Origin: Bacillus sp. (in: firmicutes)
GTDB taxonomy: Bacteria > Bacillota > Bacilli > Bacillales > Bacillaceae
Direction: 5' to 3'
Assembly: GCA_031180805.1 (NCBI GenBank)
Contig: JAPSLL010000001.1
Coordinates: forward strand, 1-64,000
Length of the DNA stretch: 64,000 nt
A program made the translations under genes and the position numbers. Shown in pieces: positions 17,059-28,226 of this stretch. The notes under the pieces are model-generated. The model was not told the DNA's origin and made no database searches. It worked only from the letters and a program-made list of their open reading frames with translations. Within the stretch, counting starts at the first letter, position 1; the number at the start of each line of letters is the position of its first letter.

Positions 17059-17622
17059 ATGAAAACTTCTGAAATTAATAAAGATATTAAGGAAATCTAT
17101 TCAAAGTATCAAGATTCACACAATTCATTTGTAGATACTTGGCAAGATATAATATTATTTACCACAAGATGGTGGTTAGGACTTGCTTTGAGCATTTTAC
17201 CTTGGCTGCTATGGTGGAAATTACACAATAAACGTTATACAGGAGATCTTCTTAGAGCAGGTTTTTTTATGGCTATCATTTCATTAATTCTTGATTCTAT
17301 TGGTCTGCAATTAGGTCTATGGATTTATCCATATAATATGTTTCCTTTTATTACAGGATACTTTCCATGGGACCTTACATTATTACCTGTTTCTATCATG
17401 TTCTTTATTGAATTTAAACCTAAATGGTCACCTTTATTCAAAGGAATATTGTATGGATTATTTGCTGCTTTTATCGGTGAACCAATTGCAATGGCATTAG
17501 ATTTATATATACCTGTCAATTGGAGTAATTTCTACTCTTTTCCTATATATATTTTGTTATTTCTATTATCAAACAAAATTGCAAAGCTAAAAGGGTTACT
17601 AAGGAGTAAAGACATTTATTAA
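17059..17622 (+). CDS. CBO0543-family multi-pass membrane protein
   Basis: A 187-residue protein with about five hydrophobic helices. RWWLGLALSILPWLLWW, the conserved Asp-Ser in LILDSIGLQLGLW, and FPWDLTLLPVSIMF are typical of the CBO0543 family (DUF found across Bacillales and Clostridia). Its function is unknown. ATG follows TGAGGGTTAT. It is convergent with mutL, separated by a hairpin. Confidence 0.75.
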   Translation: MKTSEINKDIKEIYSKYQDSHNSFVDTWQDIILFTTRWWLGLALSILPWLLWWKLHNKRYTGDLLRAGFFMAIISLILDSIGLQLGLWIYPYNMFPFITGYFPWDLTLLPVSIMFFIEFKPKWSPLFKGILYGLFAAFIGEPIAMALDLYIPVNWSNFYSFPIYILLFLLSNKIAKLKGLLRSKDIY

Positions 17623-17671
17623 TATATTGTTTCCTCCCTTTTAGTAGCAATCAAACCTCTAATAATAAAAG

Positions 17672-17708
17672 AAGGGCATAACACTGATAAATCAAGTGTT
17701 TTGCCCTT
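17672..17708. terminator. bidirectional terminator between the CBO0543 gene and mutL
   Basis: AAGGGCA(T)AACACT pairs with AGTGTT(T)TGCCCTT. On the minus strand TTCTTTTATTATT follows, so it ends mutL; on the plus strand AAATATTTTA follows. Confidence 0.8.
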
Positions 17709-17715
17709 AAATATT

Positions 17716-19641
17716 TTACATAACCCGCTTGAACATTTTTTCCATCTCATATGTCGAGTAATGAATAATAATCGGTCTACCATGTGGACATGTAAACGGA
17801 TCAGAGGTTTTCCTTAACGTTTCAAGTAAAGCGAATATTTCATCGTTACGCAAATGATGATTTGCTTTAATTGATGCTTTGCAGCTCATCATGATCGCCG
17901 CTTCTTCACGAAGTTTTTTTATATCGATTTTTCGCTCGTCTAATACTTGTTGAATGATTTCTTCAATCGTTGAGGATTCCTCCCCCTTTGGAAACCATTG
18001 AGGGTGGGAACGCACAATATAACTATTTCGGCCGAATGGCTCTAAAAAAATGCCAACACGTGCAAGGATGTCTAAATGTGCTTCAATAATTACAGCTTCG
18101 TCTGTGGAATATTCAAACGTTAATGGAACTAACAATTCTTGAACTTCAGAATGAACTTTCCCAACTTTCTCGCGATAAAATTCATATTTAATCCGTTCCT
18201 GTGCAGCATGTTGATCAATAATATATAACCCTGTTTCATTTTGCGCTAAAATATACGTTCCATGCATTTGACCGATCGGATACAACGGAGGAATTCGTTC
18301 TTGTAAAACCTGGCTCGTATTCTCTTCATGCCTATTTTCATCTAAATTAATATATTGCTCATCTGAGATTGAATCCTCTTCTTGATTATTGAAAACCACC
18401 TCTTGCTCTTCCTGTACATATACTTGCTCATCATCCGGTATATAGACGATTCTTTCTAATTCAGAAGGAAGCGGAACGTTTAACTCGTTATGTTCAATAG
18501 GCTCTTGTTGTAGAACAATATTTTGTCGCTGTTGGATCGGTTCCTTCAACCCTGTGCTTTCTTTGCTACTACTAAAATGGTCAAATGTAAACTGTTGTTG
18601 TTCATCCATACTTTTTACCTTTTGAGTCTTTGGTGTTTCAACAGAAGGAATTAATTGCTCATTGCGGAAGACATCACGAATACCGTTTGTGATTAGCTCA
18701 TTTAATTCTGCTTCCTTACTGATTCTTACTTCAAGCTTTGATGGATGGACATTTACATCAACAAGGATTGGATCCATTTTAATTTCTAAAAAGACAATTG
18801 GATAGCGTCCGATCGGTAGTAACGTATGGTAACCTTCCTGGATCGATTTAACTAGCGGATAATTCTTGATGAATCTACCATTAATAATAGTCGAAATATA
18901 ATTTCTTGATGCTCTTGTAATCTCAGGTAAAGCAACATAACCGTTTACTTCAAAATCTAATGATTCAATCGTTAATTTCTTCATTTTTTTCGCTATCGCT
19001 AATCCGTAAATTGCTGCTAAAACTTGACGAACATCACCATTACCGGTTGTATGCAATAATTTTTTTCCATTATGAATTAGTCTAATCGATACTTCCGGAT
19101 GAGCTAGCGCGATTCGATTCACAATATCTGTAATATTCCCTAGCTCTGTATGGACAGTTTTCATATATTTTAATCTAGCTGGTGTGTTGAAGAATAGATT
19201 TCTAACCGTTATATCAGTTCCCTTTCGACTATTCGTTGAAACATGTTTTTCAACTTTACCACCTGTTAAAATAATATTCGTACCTGGACCATTTCCTGTA
19301 CTTGTTTTCATATCAAGTAAAGAAACGGAAGCAATACTTGGAAGTGCCTCACCACGGAAGCCTAAAGTTCGGATCCTAAATAAATCATTTTCATCTTTAA
19401 TTTTACTTGTTGCATGTCGATGAAAAGCATTAAGACAATCCTCAGGTTCAATCCCATCACCATTATCGATAATTCGGATTTTCCCTAAGCCCGCTTCTTC
19501 AATTTCGATTTCAACAACTGTACTATTGGCATCAATTGCATTTTCCAATAATTCTTTGACAACAGATGCAGGTCTTTCTACAACCTCACCAGCTGCTATT
19601 TTATTTGAAAGCTGCTCATCTAAACGAATGATTTTCCCCAC
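17716..19641 (-). CDS. mutL: DNA mismatch repair protein MutL
   Basis: The N-terminal GHKL ATPase domain is intact: ENAIDAN near 31, [10 protein letters not shown] near 60, [14 protein letters not shown] near 92 and the Thr/Arg-rich [20 protein letters not shown] region. The C-terminal endonuclease motif [12 protein letters not shown] fits DQHA-x2-E-x4-E, with SCKASIKAN and CPHGRPI further on. MutL therefore nicks DNA itself, as expected without MutH. The start is GTG 19641 (MGKIIRLD...), after AAGGTGG. Earlier in-frame GTGs overlap that site. 641 residues; linker 350-430 is Gln/Glu rich. Confidence 0.97.
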   Translation of the reverse strand: MGKIIRLDEQLSNKIAAGEVVERPASVVKELLENAIDANSTVVEIEIEEAGLGKIRIIDNGDGIEPEDCLNAFHRHATSKIKDENDLFRIRTLGFRGEALPSIASVSLLDMKTSTGNGPGTNIILTGGKVEKHVSTNSRKGTDITVRNLFFNTPARLKYMKTVHTELGNITDIVNRIALAHPEVSIRLIHNGKKLLHTTGNGDVRQVLAAIYGLAIAKKMKKLTIESLDFEVNGYVALPEITRASRNYISTIINGRFIKNYPLVKSIQEGYHTLLPIGRYPIVFLEIKMDPILVDVNVHPSKLEVRISKEAELNELITNGIRDVFRNEQLIPSVETPKTQKVKSMDEQQQFTFDHFSSSKESTGLKEPIQQRQNIVLQQEPIEHNELNVPLPSELERIVYIPDDEQVYVQEEQEVVFNNQEEDSISDEQYINLDENRHEENTSQVLQERIPPLYPIGQMHGTYILAQNETGLYIIDQHAAQERIKYEFYREKVGKVHSEVQELLVPLTFEYSTDEAVIIEAHLDILARVGIFLEPFGRNSYIVRSHPQWFPKGEESSTIEEIIQQVLDERKIDIKKLREEAAIMMSCKASIKANHHLRNDEIFALLETLRKTSDPFTCPHGRPIIIHYSTYEMEKMFKRVM

Positions 19642-19673
19642 TTGTTTCACCACCTTATAACAATACTAAATAG

Positions 19674-22271
19674 CTATTTTACTTTTTTCTGTAACTTATA
19701 TAGCTCATTCATCGCGTCCAATGGGGTCATTTCTAACAGATTCATCGTTTTTAATATATCTAAAGCGGCCTTTTCCTTCTTAGAGAAGGCCCCGACATTT
19801 TGTTGCCTCTCTATGTTTACTTGATTATCATCAAATAAAGAAAGCTGTGAATCAAATACAACATCATTCGTTTTATCATTTTTCACTTCAACTGAATTTG
19901 GTTCCTTTTTCCCTTCTTCAAGAACTTCTAAAATTTCCTTAGCACGTTCAATTAAAGGATTTGGTAAATCGGCTAGCTCAGCTACGTGGATACCGTAGCT
20001 TTTATCTGCTGCACCTTCTTCAATTTTGTGTAAAAAGACAACCTTTCCGTTTTCTTCAATTGCTTTCACATGGATATTTTTTAAAGATGTTAGTTGTTCT
20101 TCTAGAATCGTTAATTCATGATAATGTGTTGAAAAAAGTGTTTTCGCACCAATATGCTCATGAATATATTCTATTATCGCTTGAGCCAATGCCATGCCAT
20201 CATAGGTAGAGGTTCCTCTTCCGATTTCATCAAAGAGAATTAAGCTTTGACTTGTTGCATGTGTAATTGCATTTTTCGCTTCAAGCATCTCAACCATGAA
20301 TGTACTTTGACCTGAGATTAAATCATCAGCAGCCCCAATTCTTGTAAAGATTTGATCGAATATTGGCAATACCGCCTCAGAAGCTGGTACATAACAGCCA
20401 ATTTGAGCTAAAATCGCCGTTAAAGCCACCTGTCGCATGTACGTACTTTTCCCTGACATATTTGGTCCTGTAATCAACAGCATTTTCCGCTCATCATTAA
20501 ATACACAATCATTCGGCACATATTCCTGTGCATCAAGCACTTTCTCGACTACTGGGTGACGACCATCCTTAATGATTAGCTCACCAGAATGTGAGAATGT
20601 TGGCTTTGTATAATGTCTGTTTTCGCTAATAGTAGCAAAGCATTGCAATACATCTAATTCACTTAGTCGTTTTGCTAATTTTTGCAATCTAGGAATATAG
20701 TCTTTTACTTGTTCTCTTATATCGACAAACAACTGATATTCGAGCTCAACAATTTTTTCTTCTGCCTCTAAAATTAACGTTTCCTTTTCCTTTAATTCAG
20801 GAGTGATGAAACGCTCAGCATTTGTTAATGTTTGCTTCCGTTCATACAATCCTTCCTCAAGTAAATGTAAATTCGCTTTTGTCACTTCGATGTAATAGCC
20901 AAAAACTCGATTATAGCCAATTTTTAATGATTTGATTCCTGTTTTTTGACGCTCCTGCTGCTCAAGCTGGGCAATCCATGTTTTCCCATTTCGGCTAGCA
21001 TCCCGATATTGATCTAATTGGGAGTTAAATCCATCCTTAATAATATTTCCTTCTTTTACTGATAAAGGAGGATTTTCAACAATTGCTGCATCAAGAAGCC
21101 TTGTAAGATCATCACAAGCATCTAAACGCTCTGATAGAAAATGTTCATTTTGTAATGATTGGCATAACTCGTCGATGCTTGGAACTTGTTGGAGAGATTT
21201 TTTTAATTGAACTAAATCCCGAGCATTAACATTTCCAAATGCTACTCTTCCGGCTAATCGCTCCAAGTCATAAACCTCTTTTAGTAGATTTCGTAAATCC
21301 TCTCGTTCAAAATAATTCGCCAAGAAGGTTTCAACCATCGATAATCTGGCTTCAATTTGCTCACGATTAACGAGCGGTTTATCAACCCATTGCTTTAACA
21401 TTCTGCCGCCCATAGCTGTTTTTGTTTCATCTAATAACCAAAGCAACGAACCTTTTTTACCTTTTGAACGGATTGTTTCGGTTAGCTCTAAATTCCGCTT
21501 TGAATAAAGGTCAATTTTAAGCGAATGATGCAAGTAATACACGTTTACTTTTTGCAGATGGTCAAGACTACGCTTTTGTGTTCTTTCTAAATAGGAAAGT
21601 AACCTTCCAAATGTTTGTTGCAGTCTTTCATCTTGTAAATGATTAAAAATATCTTGAAAATTCTTTGGGGCTGTCTGTTCCTCATATGACAGTGTTGCTT
21701 GACAACGCTCAACAATCTGTTTTTTCCATTCCTCAGAAAAATCAGCTGAAATAACAACTTCCTTCGTTCCTACAGAATAAATTTCATTTAATAATTCATC
21801 AAAGCTTGAGCATAACGCGACAAGATTTTCTCCTGTCGTCAAATCACTTAAGGCAAGTCCAAATTGTTGGTCAAAATATGTTACAGAAGAGATATAATTG
21901 TTCTCTTTATCATGTATCCCTTTACCATCCATGACAGTACCAGGTGTTATTAATTGAACAACCTCTCTTCTTACAACACCCTTCGCATGCTTCGGATCCT
22001 CTGTTTGTTCACAAATTGCGACCTTATAGCCCTTTTCGACTAATTGTTCGATATAATTAGGCGCTGAATGGTGAGGAACTCCACACATTGGAATTCTTTC
22101 GTCTCCTCCACCATCACGACTTGTTAACGTTATTTCAAGTTCCTGTGATGCCTTTAATGCATCCTGAAAGAACATTTCATAAAAATCACCTAGACGAAAA
22201 AATAAAAAGGCATCTTGATAATCTGCCTTTATCTTTAAATATTGTTGTATCATTGGCGTATAAGTTGCCAT
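19674..22271 (-). CDS. mutS: DNA mismatch repair protein MutS
   Basis: The 865-residue mismatch sensor begins [11 protein letters not shown], with the mismatch-wedge motif [11 protein letters not shown] near 29-39. Domain V carries Walker [10 protein letters not shown] near 607, [18 protein letters not shown] and the STHYHELT switch. The C-terminus ends with a beta-clamp/tetramer-type tail containing QLSLFDD, a clamp-binding motif. ATG follows GGAGGATAAAA. MutL starts 32 bases after the MutS stop, one operon. Confidence 0.98.
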   Translation of the reverse strand: MATYTPMIQQYLKIKADYQDAFLFFRLGDFYEMFFQDALKASQELEITLTSRDGGGDERIPMCGVPHHSAPNYIEQLVEKGYKVAICEQTEDPKHAKGVVRREVVQLITPGTVMDGKGIHDKENNYISSVTYFDQQFGLALSDLTTGENLVALCSSFDELLNEIYSVGTKEVVISADFSEEWKKQIVERCQATLSYEEQTAPKNFQDIFNHLQDERLQQTFGRLLSYLERTQKRSLDHLQKVNVYYLHHSLKIDLYSKRNLELTETIRSKGKKGSLLWLLDETKTAMGGRMLKQWVDKPLVNREQIEARLSMVETFLANYFEREDLRNLLKEVYDLERLAGRVAFGNVNARDLVQLKKSLQQVPSIDELCQSLQNEHFLSERLDACDDLTRLLDAAIVENPPLSVKEGNIIKDGFNSQLDQYRDASRNGKTWIAQLEQQERQKTGIKSLKIGYNRVFGYYIEVTKANLHLLEEGLYERKQTLTNAERFITPELKEKETLILEAEEKIVELEYQLFVDIREQVKDYIPRLQKLAKRLSELDVLQCFATISENRHYTKPTFSHSGELIIKDGRHPVVEKVLDAQEYVPNDCVFNDERKMLLITGPNMSGKSTYMRQVALTAILAQIGCYVPASEAVLPIFDQIFTRIGAADDLISGQSTFMVEMLEAKNAITHATSQSLILFDEIGRGTSTYDGMALAQAIIEYIHEHIGAKTLFSTHYHELTILEEQLTSLKNIHVKAIEENGKVVFLHKIEEGAADKSYGIHVAELADLPNPLIERAKEILEVLEEGKKEPNSVEVKNDKTNDVVFDSQLSLFDDNQVNIERQQNVGAFSKKEKAALDILKTMNLLEMTPLDAMNELYKLQKKVK

Positions 22272-22394
22272 TTTTATCCTCCATTATCTCTTAACGTTCT
22301 CATAAAAAATCACAATCTATTATAACATAATTCTACAATCTCTTGTTATTAACGAAATAAGCAAAAAAAAGGAATAATAAATTCAATTTCCTAC

Positions 22395-22425
22395 TTGCTT
22401 CTCACGTAACGTTAGGTTTTAAGAT
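22395..22425 (+). promoter_or_regulatory. MerR-type promoter with 19-bp spacer
   Basis: TTGCTT (22395-22400) and TAAGAT (22420-22425) are 19 bases apart instead of 17. The spacer holds the partial palindrome ACGTAACGT. This is the layout that MerR-family activators untwist, and it precedes the merR-ABC pair, implying autoregulation. Confidence 0.75.
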
Positions 22426-22477
22426 AGAACTAAGGAGAAGGGGACCCACTTCAATCCATATGAAAGGAATTTCTTTT

Positions 22478-23236
22478 ATGAAACATAATTACTCAATTGG
22501 TGAGTTTTCAAAGAAAACAAACGTATCAATTCGTACATTGCATTACTATGATGAACTTAATATCCTAAAGCCATCATTTGTATCTGAAACAGGAAGACGC
22601 TTTTATTCTGACAACGATCTTATTGAACTTCAAAAAATAATCACGTTAAAGTTTTTAGGCTTTACATTGGATGAAATCAAAACGTTGCTACAATCAAAAA
22701 AGTGGAATTTACAAGATTCTTTGTCATATCAAAAGAAGGAAATGATGAAAAAGCAACAACAAATTGAAAAAATCATCAACACTCTAGACCGTGCATTACA
22801 TCTTATTGATCAAAATAAAGAGGTTGATCCAGCTATTTTTACTTCTTTAATAAACAGTATTCAAATGGAGGAAGAGCACAAAGAATGGCTAAAAACGATT
22901 TTAGACGAGAAAAGAGTGGATGAGTTATTTAAAATTAGTGATGAAAAACAGAAAGAAGTTGAACGAACTTTTTTTAACCTTTCTGTTAAGTTAAAAAAAT
23001 TAGTTGGTATGGACCCTTCCTATGATGAAGTACAAGTAGTTGTAAAAGAATATATAAAGCTTGCAGAAGATGTAGCAAATACTTCGATCCACTCATTAAT
23101 GGAAGAATTACCAGATCAAATAGACGATGATCCTTGGCTGTTCCCTTCACCATTTACTGTTGAGGAAGAAGAATGGATTGCCAAAGCATTTGAAATCTAT
23201 TTGAAGAATTCGGAGGCGAATATTCATGGAGACTAA
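22478..23236 (+). CDS. MerR-family regulator, TipA-like
   Basis: The 252-residue protein has a MerR DNA-binding domain (YSIGEFSKKTNVSIRTLHYYD, residues about 4-24), a long dimerisation helix (QKKEMMKKQQQIEKIINTLD) and a C-terminal alpha-helical domain similar to the TipAS antibiotic-recognition fold. ATG 22478 follows AAAGGAATTTC; an upstream ATG lacks a better site. It overlaps the ABC exporter gene by 11 bp, so it most likely controls that exporter in response to a hydrophobic or antibiotic ligand. Confidence 0.85.
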   Translation: MKHNYSIGEFSKKTNVSIRTLHYYDELNILKPSFVSETGRRFYSDNDLIELQKIITLKFLGFTLDEIKTLLQSKKWNLQDSLSYQKKEMMKKQQQIEKIINTLDRALHLIDQNKEVDPAIFTSLINSIQMEEEHKEWLKTILDEKRVDELFKISDEKQKEVERTFFNLSVKLKKLVGMDPSYDEVQVVVKEYIKLAEDVANTSIHSLMEELPDQIDDDPWLFPSPFTVEEEEWIAKAFEIYLKNSEANIHGD

Positions 23237-24968
23237 TCATGAAGTTAAGCCTCAAATAACAGGGTTTTGGCAATTAATAAAAGATGCAAACCCACCAAAA
23301 TTATTATTTTTCTTTGCCATGGCTTTAAGTTTAGCAGAAACAGGAGCTAGTTTGATTTTACCGCTCCTAACGAAATCACTCGTTGATAATTTATCAGATT
23401 CTTCATTGGATATTTCTATTATTATCTTTCTCGTCATAACGTTTCTTATCCAAACCGTCACATCAGGATTTTCCTATTATTATATGACGGCTATCGGGGA
23501 ATCAATTGTCGCTTCTATTCGAAATAAAGTGTGGGCTCATACAATTAGTCTGCCTGTAAATTTTTATGATCGTCATAAATCAGGGGAAATTATGAGTCGA
23601 ATTACGCAGGATACAAATACAGTAAAAACGCTGATTACACAGCATATGATTACATTTATTTCCGGTTTGATTTCGATTATTGCAGCCATTGCCCTGCTCT
23701 TCTTTATCGATTGGAAAATTACAACGATAATGCTAATAGCGATTCCTATTTCATTTCTAATTCTTGCACCATTAGGGAAAAAAATGTTTTCTATTTCAAA
23801 AATGATGCAGGATGAAATGGCTGAGTTTTCCGGAAATTTAGGCAGAGTGTTATCGGAAATACGCTTAGTAAAGGCTTATCATGCAGAAGAAATTGAAATA
23901 AGGACAGGGAAAAAAAGAATCGATCACTTATATCAATTTGGACTAAAGGAAGCGAAAATCCAGGCGATCATTTCACCATTTATGACATTAATCATGATGT
24001 TATTATTAATCTTGCTTATTGGGTATGGAGGAGTTCGAGTTGCTTCTGGTACACTTTCAGCAGGTTCCTTAGTTGCGATCATCTTTTATATGTTTCAAAT
24101 TGTTCTCCCATTTAGTCATATGGCGACGTCCTTTACTGCTTTCCAAAAAGCAATGGGTGCTACAGATAGAATTCAGACTATCCTAAAATTAAAACCTGAG
24201 GAAAACAAGTCAAAACAGGTTAGCAATCAATCTGCACAATCAATTTTATTTCGCAATGTCAGCTTTAGCTATTCTGAGGAAGAGCCTATTTTAAAAAATA
24301 TTTCTCTCATCGTTCCTGCAGGGAAAACAACTGCAATTGTCGGACCTAGCGGAAGCGGAAAAACGACGTTATTTTCACTATTAGAACAATTTTACCAAGT
24401 AACTGATGGGGAAATATTACTCGGAGACACGAATATTAAGGAATTTCGTTTATCATCATGGAGAAATCATATTGGATACGTATCACAGGAGAGTCCGATT
24501 ATGTCTGGGACGATTTTAGAAAATATAACGTACGGAATAAACAAAAACATCCCGTTATTTGAGGTCGAGCGAGCAGCGACTCAAGCAAATGCTATGGAAT
24601 TCATCTCTCGCCTGCCGCAAGGACTTGATACCGAGGTTGGAGAAAGAGGTGTTAAGCTTTCAGGTGGTCAAAGACAACGAATTGCCATCGCACGTGCATT
24701 AATCAGAAATCCCCATATCTTACTGCTAGATGAAGCAACATCGAATTTGGATAGCGCCTCAGAAGGATTAGTTCAACAAGCTTTGGAGCATTTAATGAAA
24801 GGAAGAACAACATTAATTATTGCGCATAGACTATCAACTGTTATAAACGCAGATCAAATTGTTATCCTTGAGCATGGCGAAATTACTGGTATTGGAAAGC
24901 ATGAAGAATTATTAACAACACATCCACTTTATCAAAAGCTAGCTGAACAACAATTACAAAGCTCATAA
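23226..24968 (+). CDS. ABC exporter, fused permease-ATPase (MDR type)
   Basis: The 580-residue half-transporter has six N-terminal helices (about 25-320), an intracellular coupling region and an ATPase domain. Walker A is GPSGSGKTT near 373, Q-loop YVSQESP, signature LSGGQRQRIAIARAL, Walker B ILLLDEATSNLDS and the H-loop IIAHRLST. It would act as a homodimer, like BmrA/LmrA, exporting lipophilic drugs or lipids. Its ATG lies inside the end of the merR gene, consistent with translational coupling. Confidence 0.92.
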   Translation: METNHEVKPQITGFWQLIKDANPPKLLFFFAMALSLAETGASLILPLLTKSLVDNLSDSSLDISIIIFLVITFLIQTVTSGFSYYYMTAIGESIVASIRNKVWAHTISLPVNFYDRHKSGEIMSRITQDTNTVKTLITQHMITFISGLISIIAAIALLFFIDWKITTIMLIAIPISFLILAPLGKKMFSISKMMQDEMAEFSGNLGRVLSEIRLVKAYHAEEIEIRTGKKRIDHLYQFGLKEAKIQAIISPFMTLIMMLLLILLIGYGGVRVASGTLSAGSLVAIIFYMFQIVLPFSHMATSFTAFQKAMGATDRIQTILKLKPEENKSKQVSNQSAQSILFRNVSFSYSEEEPILKNISLIVPAGKTTAIVGPSGSGKTTLFSLLEQFYQVTDGEILLGDTNIKEFRLSSWRNHIGYVSQESPIMSGTILENITYGINKNIPLFEVERAATQANAMEFISRLPQGLDTEVGERGVKLSGGQRQRIAIARALIRNPHILLLDEATSNLDSASEGLVQQALEHLMKGRTTLIIAHRLSTVINADQIVILEHGEITGIGKHEELLTTHPLYQKLAEQQLQSS

Positions 24969-25000
24969 TCTTATATATAAATTAAGATATAACAAAAGAA

Positions 25001-25027
25001 AACTAGGAGAGCTATTCTCTCCTAGTT
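25001..25027 (-). terminator. cotE terminator (also faces the ABC gene)
   Basis: AACTAGGAGAG and CTCTCCTAGTT pair across five bases. On the minus strand TTTTCTTTTG follows, so it ends cotE; it also lies 32 bases past the ABC exporter stop on the plus strand. Confidence 0.85.
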
Positions 25028-25568
25028 ATTCTTCAACATCGCCAACTAAAAATTCAGGGTTTAAATCTTCAAATTCATCATCTAATTCTTCTTCCCAATC
25101 TTCATCTTCATCACAGCCGTCAGGATTTACTCGCACACATACTTTCGTTTCACCAATGACTTCTGCAAGATGCTCACGTTCAGCTTGAACAATGATTTTA
25201 TTTCCATTAGGAGAAATGGTTACCTCTAAGCAATTTGGCTGCTGCAATGCTTTACAAATTACTTCATGCTCATCATCAATAAAATTATCATCTTTATATC
25301 TTAGCTTGATGACGTCTACATAATCTACACGTTCAGTTACAACCTCTGTTTTTGTGTTTTCATTGTAAGAATACCAAACGTTAATATCATAAGTACCTTC
25401 TACTTCAACTGTTTTTCCTTTTTTTTGAGCATCATACGTATGGTTAATAATCCATCCTCCTAAAATGCTCGCTGGTCTTTGTGACGGTGAAATCGTATGC
25501 GTACATTGGGTAAATTTTCGTCCCTTCGCTACTACCGCTTTTGTTATTATTTCTCTGTATTCAGACAT
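25026..25568 (-). CDS. cotE: outer spore coat morphogenetic protein CotE
   Basis: The 180-residue protein matches CotE, which forms the ring on which the outer coat assembles and recruits many outer coat proteins. It begins [20 protein letters not shown] and ends with the family's very acidic tail ([22 protein letters not shown]). ATG follows GAGGAGGGTATGCTAGT. Presence of CotE shows a Bacillus-type spore coat. In B. subtilis it has sigma-E and sigma-K promoters; I did not resolve them here. Confidence 0.97.
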   Translation of the reverse strand: MSEYREIITKAVVAKGRKFTQCTHTISPSQRPASILGGWIINHTYDAQKKGKTVEVEGTYDINVWYSYNENTKTEVVTERVDYVDVIKLRYKDDNFIDDEHEVICKALQQPNCLEVTISPNGNKIIVQAEREHLAEVIGETKVCVRVNPDGCDEDEDWEEELDDEFEDLNPEFLVGDVEE

Positions 25569-26002
25569 ACTAGCATACCCTCCTCAATGTATCTTCATTT
25601 AATCCTATGCTAGGCTAGTAACATTTGTGCTCAAGAATTAACTGAAAAAATTACATGTTTAACCAATAAAAAGAGTACTTTTAGCTTGAAATACATTCAT
25701 TATTGGTTATCTACAGGACTGTTATTGCCAGTTTAGTTGTTCCTTTTCTATATCATTCTGTTCTGAGGCTTTTACTACCCATTAAGATCGGGATAAATGA
25801 AACCGTATAGTTCATTGTATGCTAGTGTATGAAAATATGTGCCTAAAAAAGAAAAAAGGTGCATGTTCAAAACGATCATTACGTGCATTATTTTTATTTA
25901 TACAGCTCATCTTTTAAAACTGATTGAATGGAATCATTTCAATTTGAAAAACAGCATAAAAAAACGAAGAGATTTTTAGCATCTCTTCGTTTAATCTATT
26001 TC
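25569..26002. other. ymcA-cotE intergenic region
   Basis: About 430 bases without an ORF. The first part is the cotE upstream region, where mother-cell promoters would be expected; I could not identify the elements with confidence. The last part holds the ymcA terminator. Confidence 0.4.
25955..25992 (-). terminator. ymcA terminator
   Basis: On the minus strand AAACGAAGAGAT pairs with ATCTCTTCGTTT over a 7-base loop and runs into TTTTTTTATG. Confidence 0.92.
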
Positions 26003-26437
26003 TTATGAACAGCTTCCACCTGTTGAAGAACGGACCTTTGAACCTGTTTCACCTGATAATAAGTCTCCACCTGTTGACGAGATGATTTCATTTGTCACCT
26101 TATTTGAAATCGTATGTGAAACGAGCTGTAATAAATCATTAACTTCCATTTGAGACTCTTGGAATTCTTGAATAATCGGAATTTCATCTAATTCATTTTG
26201 AATTTTTTCAATTTTAGCCTCAACTTGCTTTAATGCTTCATGTTTGCCATAATGTTGAAAATTGACAGCTTGCTTTTGTAAGCTTTTAATACTTGCAATC
26301 ATTTCACGAACTTTTTGATTTTCGTTTAACTGAGCTTCTGCACGTTTAAAAAAATCAACTTCTTTTGATTCGGAAATCATTTGTGCAAGCTCACGGGCCT
26401 TTGCAACGATCTCATCTTTTGTATAAATTGTCGTCAT
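26003..26437 (-). CDS. ymcA: YmcA (RicA), RNA-processing/Fe-S complex subunit
   Basis: The 144-residue helical protein is of the YlbF/YmcA family. With YlbF and YaaT it forms the RicAFT complex, which in B. subtilis carries Fe-S clusters, modulates RNase Y cleavage and affects sporulation, competence and biofilm formation. Helical repeat rich in Glu/Lys/Gln occupies about 8-118. The C-terminal stretch SSTGGDLLSGETGSKVRSSTG ends in a single Cys (143), one of the presumptive cluster ligands. It starts one base after the miaB stop region, so the two are coupled. Confidence 0.93.
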   Translation of the reverse strand: MTTIYTKDEIVAKARELAQMISESKEVDFFKRAEAQLNENQKVREMIASIKSLQKQAVNFQHYGKHEALKQVEAKIEKIQNELDEIPIIQEFQESQMEVNDLLQLVSHTISNKVTNEIISSTGGDLLSGETGSKVRSSTGGSCS

Positions 26438-26438
26438 A

Positions 26439-27986
26439 TTATATCACCTCAACCGCTTCTTCAACCATTTCACCATCAAGTGTCCATGTTTTCGCTTTAA
26501 CAATTTTAACTTTTACAATTTGTCCAATAGCAGATTTCGGTCCTCTAAAGTTTACAAGCTTGCTCTTTTCTGTATAGCCTGATAATACATCTGGATTATT
26601 TTTACTTTCACCCTCGACTAATACATTAACAATTTTACCTTCATATTCCTTAAGCTTTTTCGCAGAAATTTCGTTAACAAGTGCATTTAATCGTTGAAGA
26701 CGTTCCTTTTTCACTTCCATCGGAACATTATCCTTCATTTTAGCAGCTGGTGTACCTTCACGTGGAGAGTAAATAAATGTATATGCACTATCAAATTCTA
26801 CTTCTCGATATAAAGATAAAGTTTCTTCAAATTGCTCTTCTGTTTCATTTGGGAAACCGACAATAATATCTGTTGTTAAAGATGCGTTAGGCATTGCTTC
26901 TTTTATTTTTCGAACTAGCTCTAAGTAACGTTCACGAGTATATTTACGCGCCATAATTTTAAGAACTTCTGAGCTTCCTGATTGTACTGGCAAGTGAATA
27001 TGATCTAACAGGTTGCCACCTTTAGCTAGAACCTCGATTAAACGGTCATCAAAATCACGCGGATGACTTGTTGTAAAACGAATTCTTGGGATGTCGATTT
27101 TATGAATTTCATCCATTAAATCTCCTAATCCATATTCCATATCTTCAAAGTCTTTTCCATATGCGTTTACGTTTTGACCAAGTAAGGTAACTTCCTTATA
27201 TCCCTGTGCTGCAAGTTGGCGAACTTCCTGAATAATTTCTTCAGGACGTCGGCTTCTCTCTTTACCACGTGTATATGGAACGATACAATACGTACAGAAT
27301 TTATCACATCCGTACATAATGTTTACCCATGCCTTTATATTCCCTTTACGAATTTTCGGAAGGTTTTCAATAACGTCCCCTTCTTTTGACCAAACTTCAA
27401 TAACCATTTCTTTAGATAGATAAGCTTCATTTAAAATATTTGGTAAGCGGTGGATATTATGTGTTCCGAAAATCATATCAACAAACGGATGAACCTTTAA
27501 GATTCGATTTACTACTGATTCCTCTTGTGACATACACCCACATACACCAAGTAATAAATCCGGTCTCTCTTTTTTAAGCGTCTTCAAGTGACCTAGCTCA
27601 CCAAAAACTTTATTTTCAGCATTTTCACGGATCGCACATGTATTTAATAAAATCACATTTGCATCCTCAACACTGTCAGTTGGCTCATATCCTAATGCCA
27701 TAAAGATACCTGCCATTACCTCGGTATCATGTTCATTCATTTGACAACCATACGTACGGATGTAAAACTTTCGACCTTGTCCCATTCCTCTAAACTCTTC
27801 GGGAATTTTAAAATCATTGTATTGTACATCTTCTTTTCCACGTTTTTTAGCATCTTTTAATGATGGTGGTTGATAAGTCTTTTCAAAATATTTAGCAAAG
27901 TCTGCTGACGTTTTTTCCGAAACGGATTTTTTGTCCGCTGAAATAGCAGCTACTTTCTGTCCTTCATTACGTTGTTGTTCGTTCAT
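26439..27986 (-). CDS. miaB: tRNA-2-methylthio-N6-dimethylallyladenosine synthase MiaB
   Basis: MiaB is a radical-SAM methylthiotransferase that converts i6A37 made by MiaA to ms2i6A37. The N-terminal UPF0004 domain has cluster cysteines in [15 protein letters not shown] and GVCGCMSQ. The radical-SAM CxxxCxxC is [13 protein letters not shown] domain is at the C-terminus ([11 protein letters not shown]). I use ATG 27986 after GGAAGGAGAAAGAAC, which gives 515 residues with an N-terminal extension seen in Bacillus MiaB. A 547-residue reading begins in non-coding sequence. Confidence 0.97.
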   Translation of the reverse strand: MNEQQRNEGQKVAAISADKKSVSEKTSADFAKYFEKTYQPPSLKDAKKRGKEDVQYNDFKIPEEFRGMGQGRKFYIRTYGCQMNEHDTEVMAGIFMALGYEPTDSVEDANVILLNTCAIRENAENKVFGELGHLKTLKKERPDLLLGVCGCMSQEESVVNRILKVHPFVDMIFGTHNIHRLPNILNEAYLSKEMVIEVWSKEGDVIENLPKIRKGNIKAWVNIMYGCDKFCTYCIVPYTRGKERSRRPEEIIQEVRQLAAQGYKEVTLLGQNVNAYGKDFEDMEYGLGDLMDEIHKIDIPRIRFTTSHPRDFDDRLIEVLAKGGNLLDHIHLPVQSGSSEVLKIMARKYTRERYLELVRKIKEAMPNASLTTDIIVGFPNETEEQFEETLSLYREVEFDSAYTFIYSPREGTPAAKMKDNVPMEVKKERLQRLNALVNEISAKKLKEYEGKIVNVLVEGESKNNPDVLSGYTEKSKLVNFRGPKSAIGQIVKVKIVKAKTWTLDGEMVEEAVEVI

Positions 27987-28226
27987 GTTCTTTCTCCTTC
28001 CATTGAAAGAATGATTGATTACGTTTAAATTCATTGTTGACGTACAACTAACCATTATAAACCTTATAAAACAATCTAACAATAAAATATACGATTTAAA
28101 CGATTGTTGACAAGATTAATTTAATGGTAAAAACAAATGAAAGCTTTAATGAGAATCTATTAAACTTTGACAAATGCTCCGTATATCAATAAGGCCTTTC
28201 CAACTAGATGATGAAATTTCGATTTT

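Noticed and set aside
26439-28082. 547-residue MiaB reading starting at 28082
   Set aside because: The extra 32 N-terminal residues have no ribosome-binding site; ATG 27986 has a strong one.
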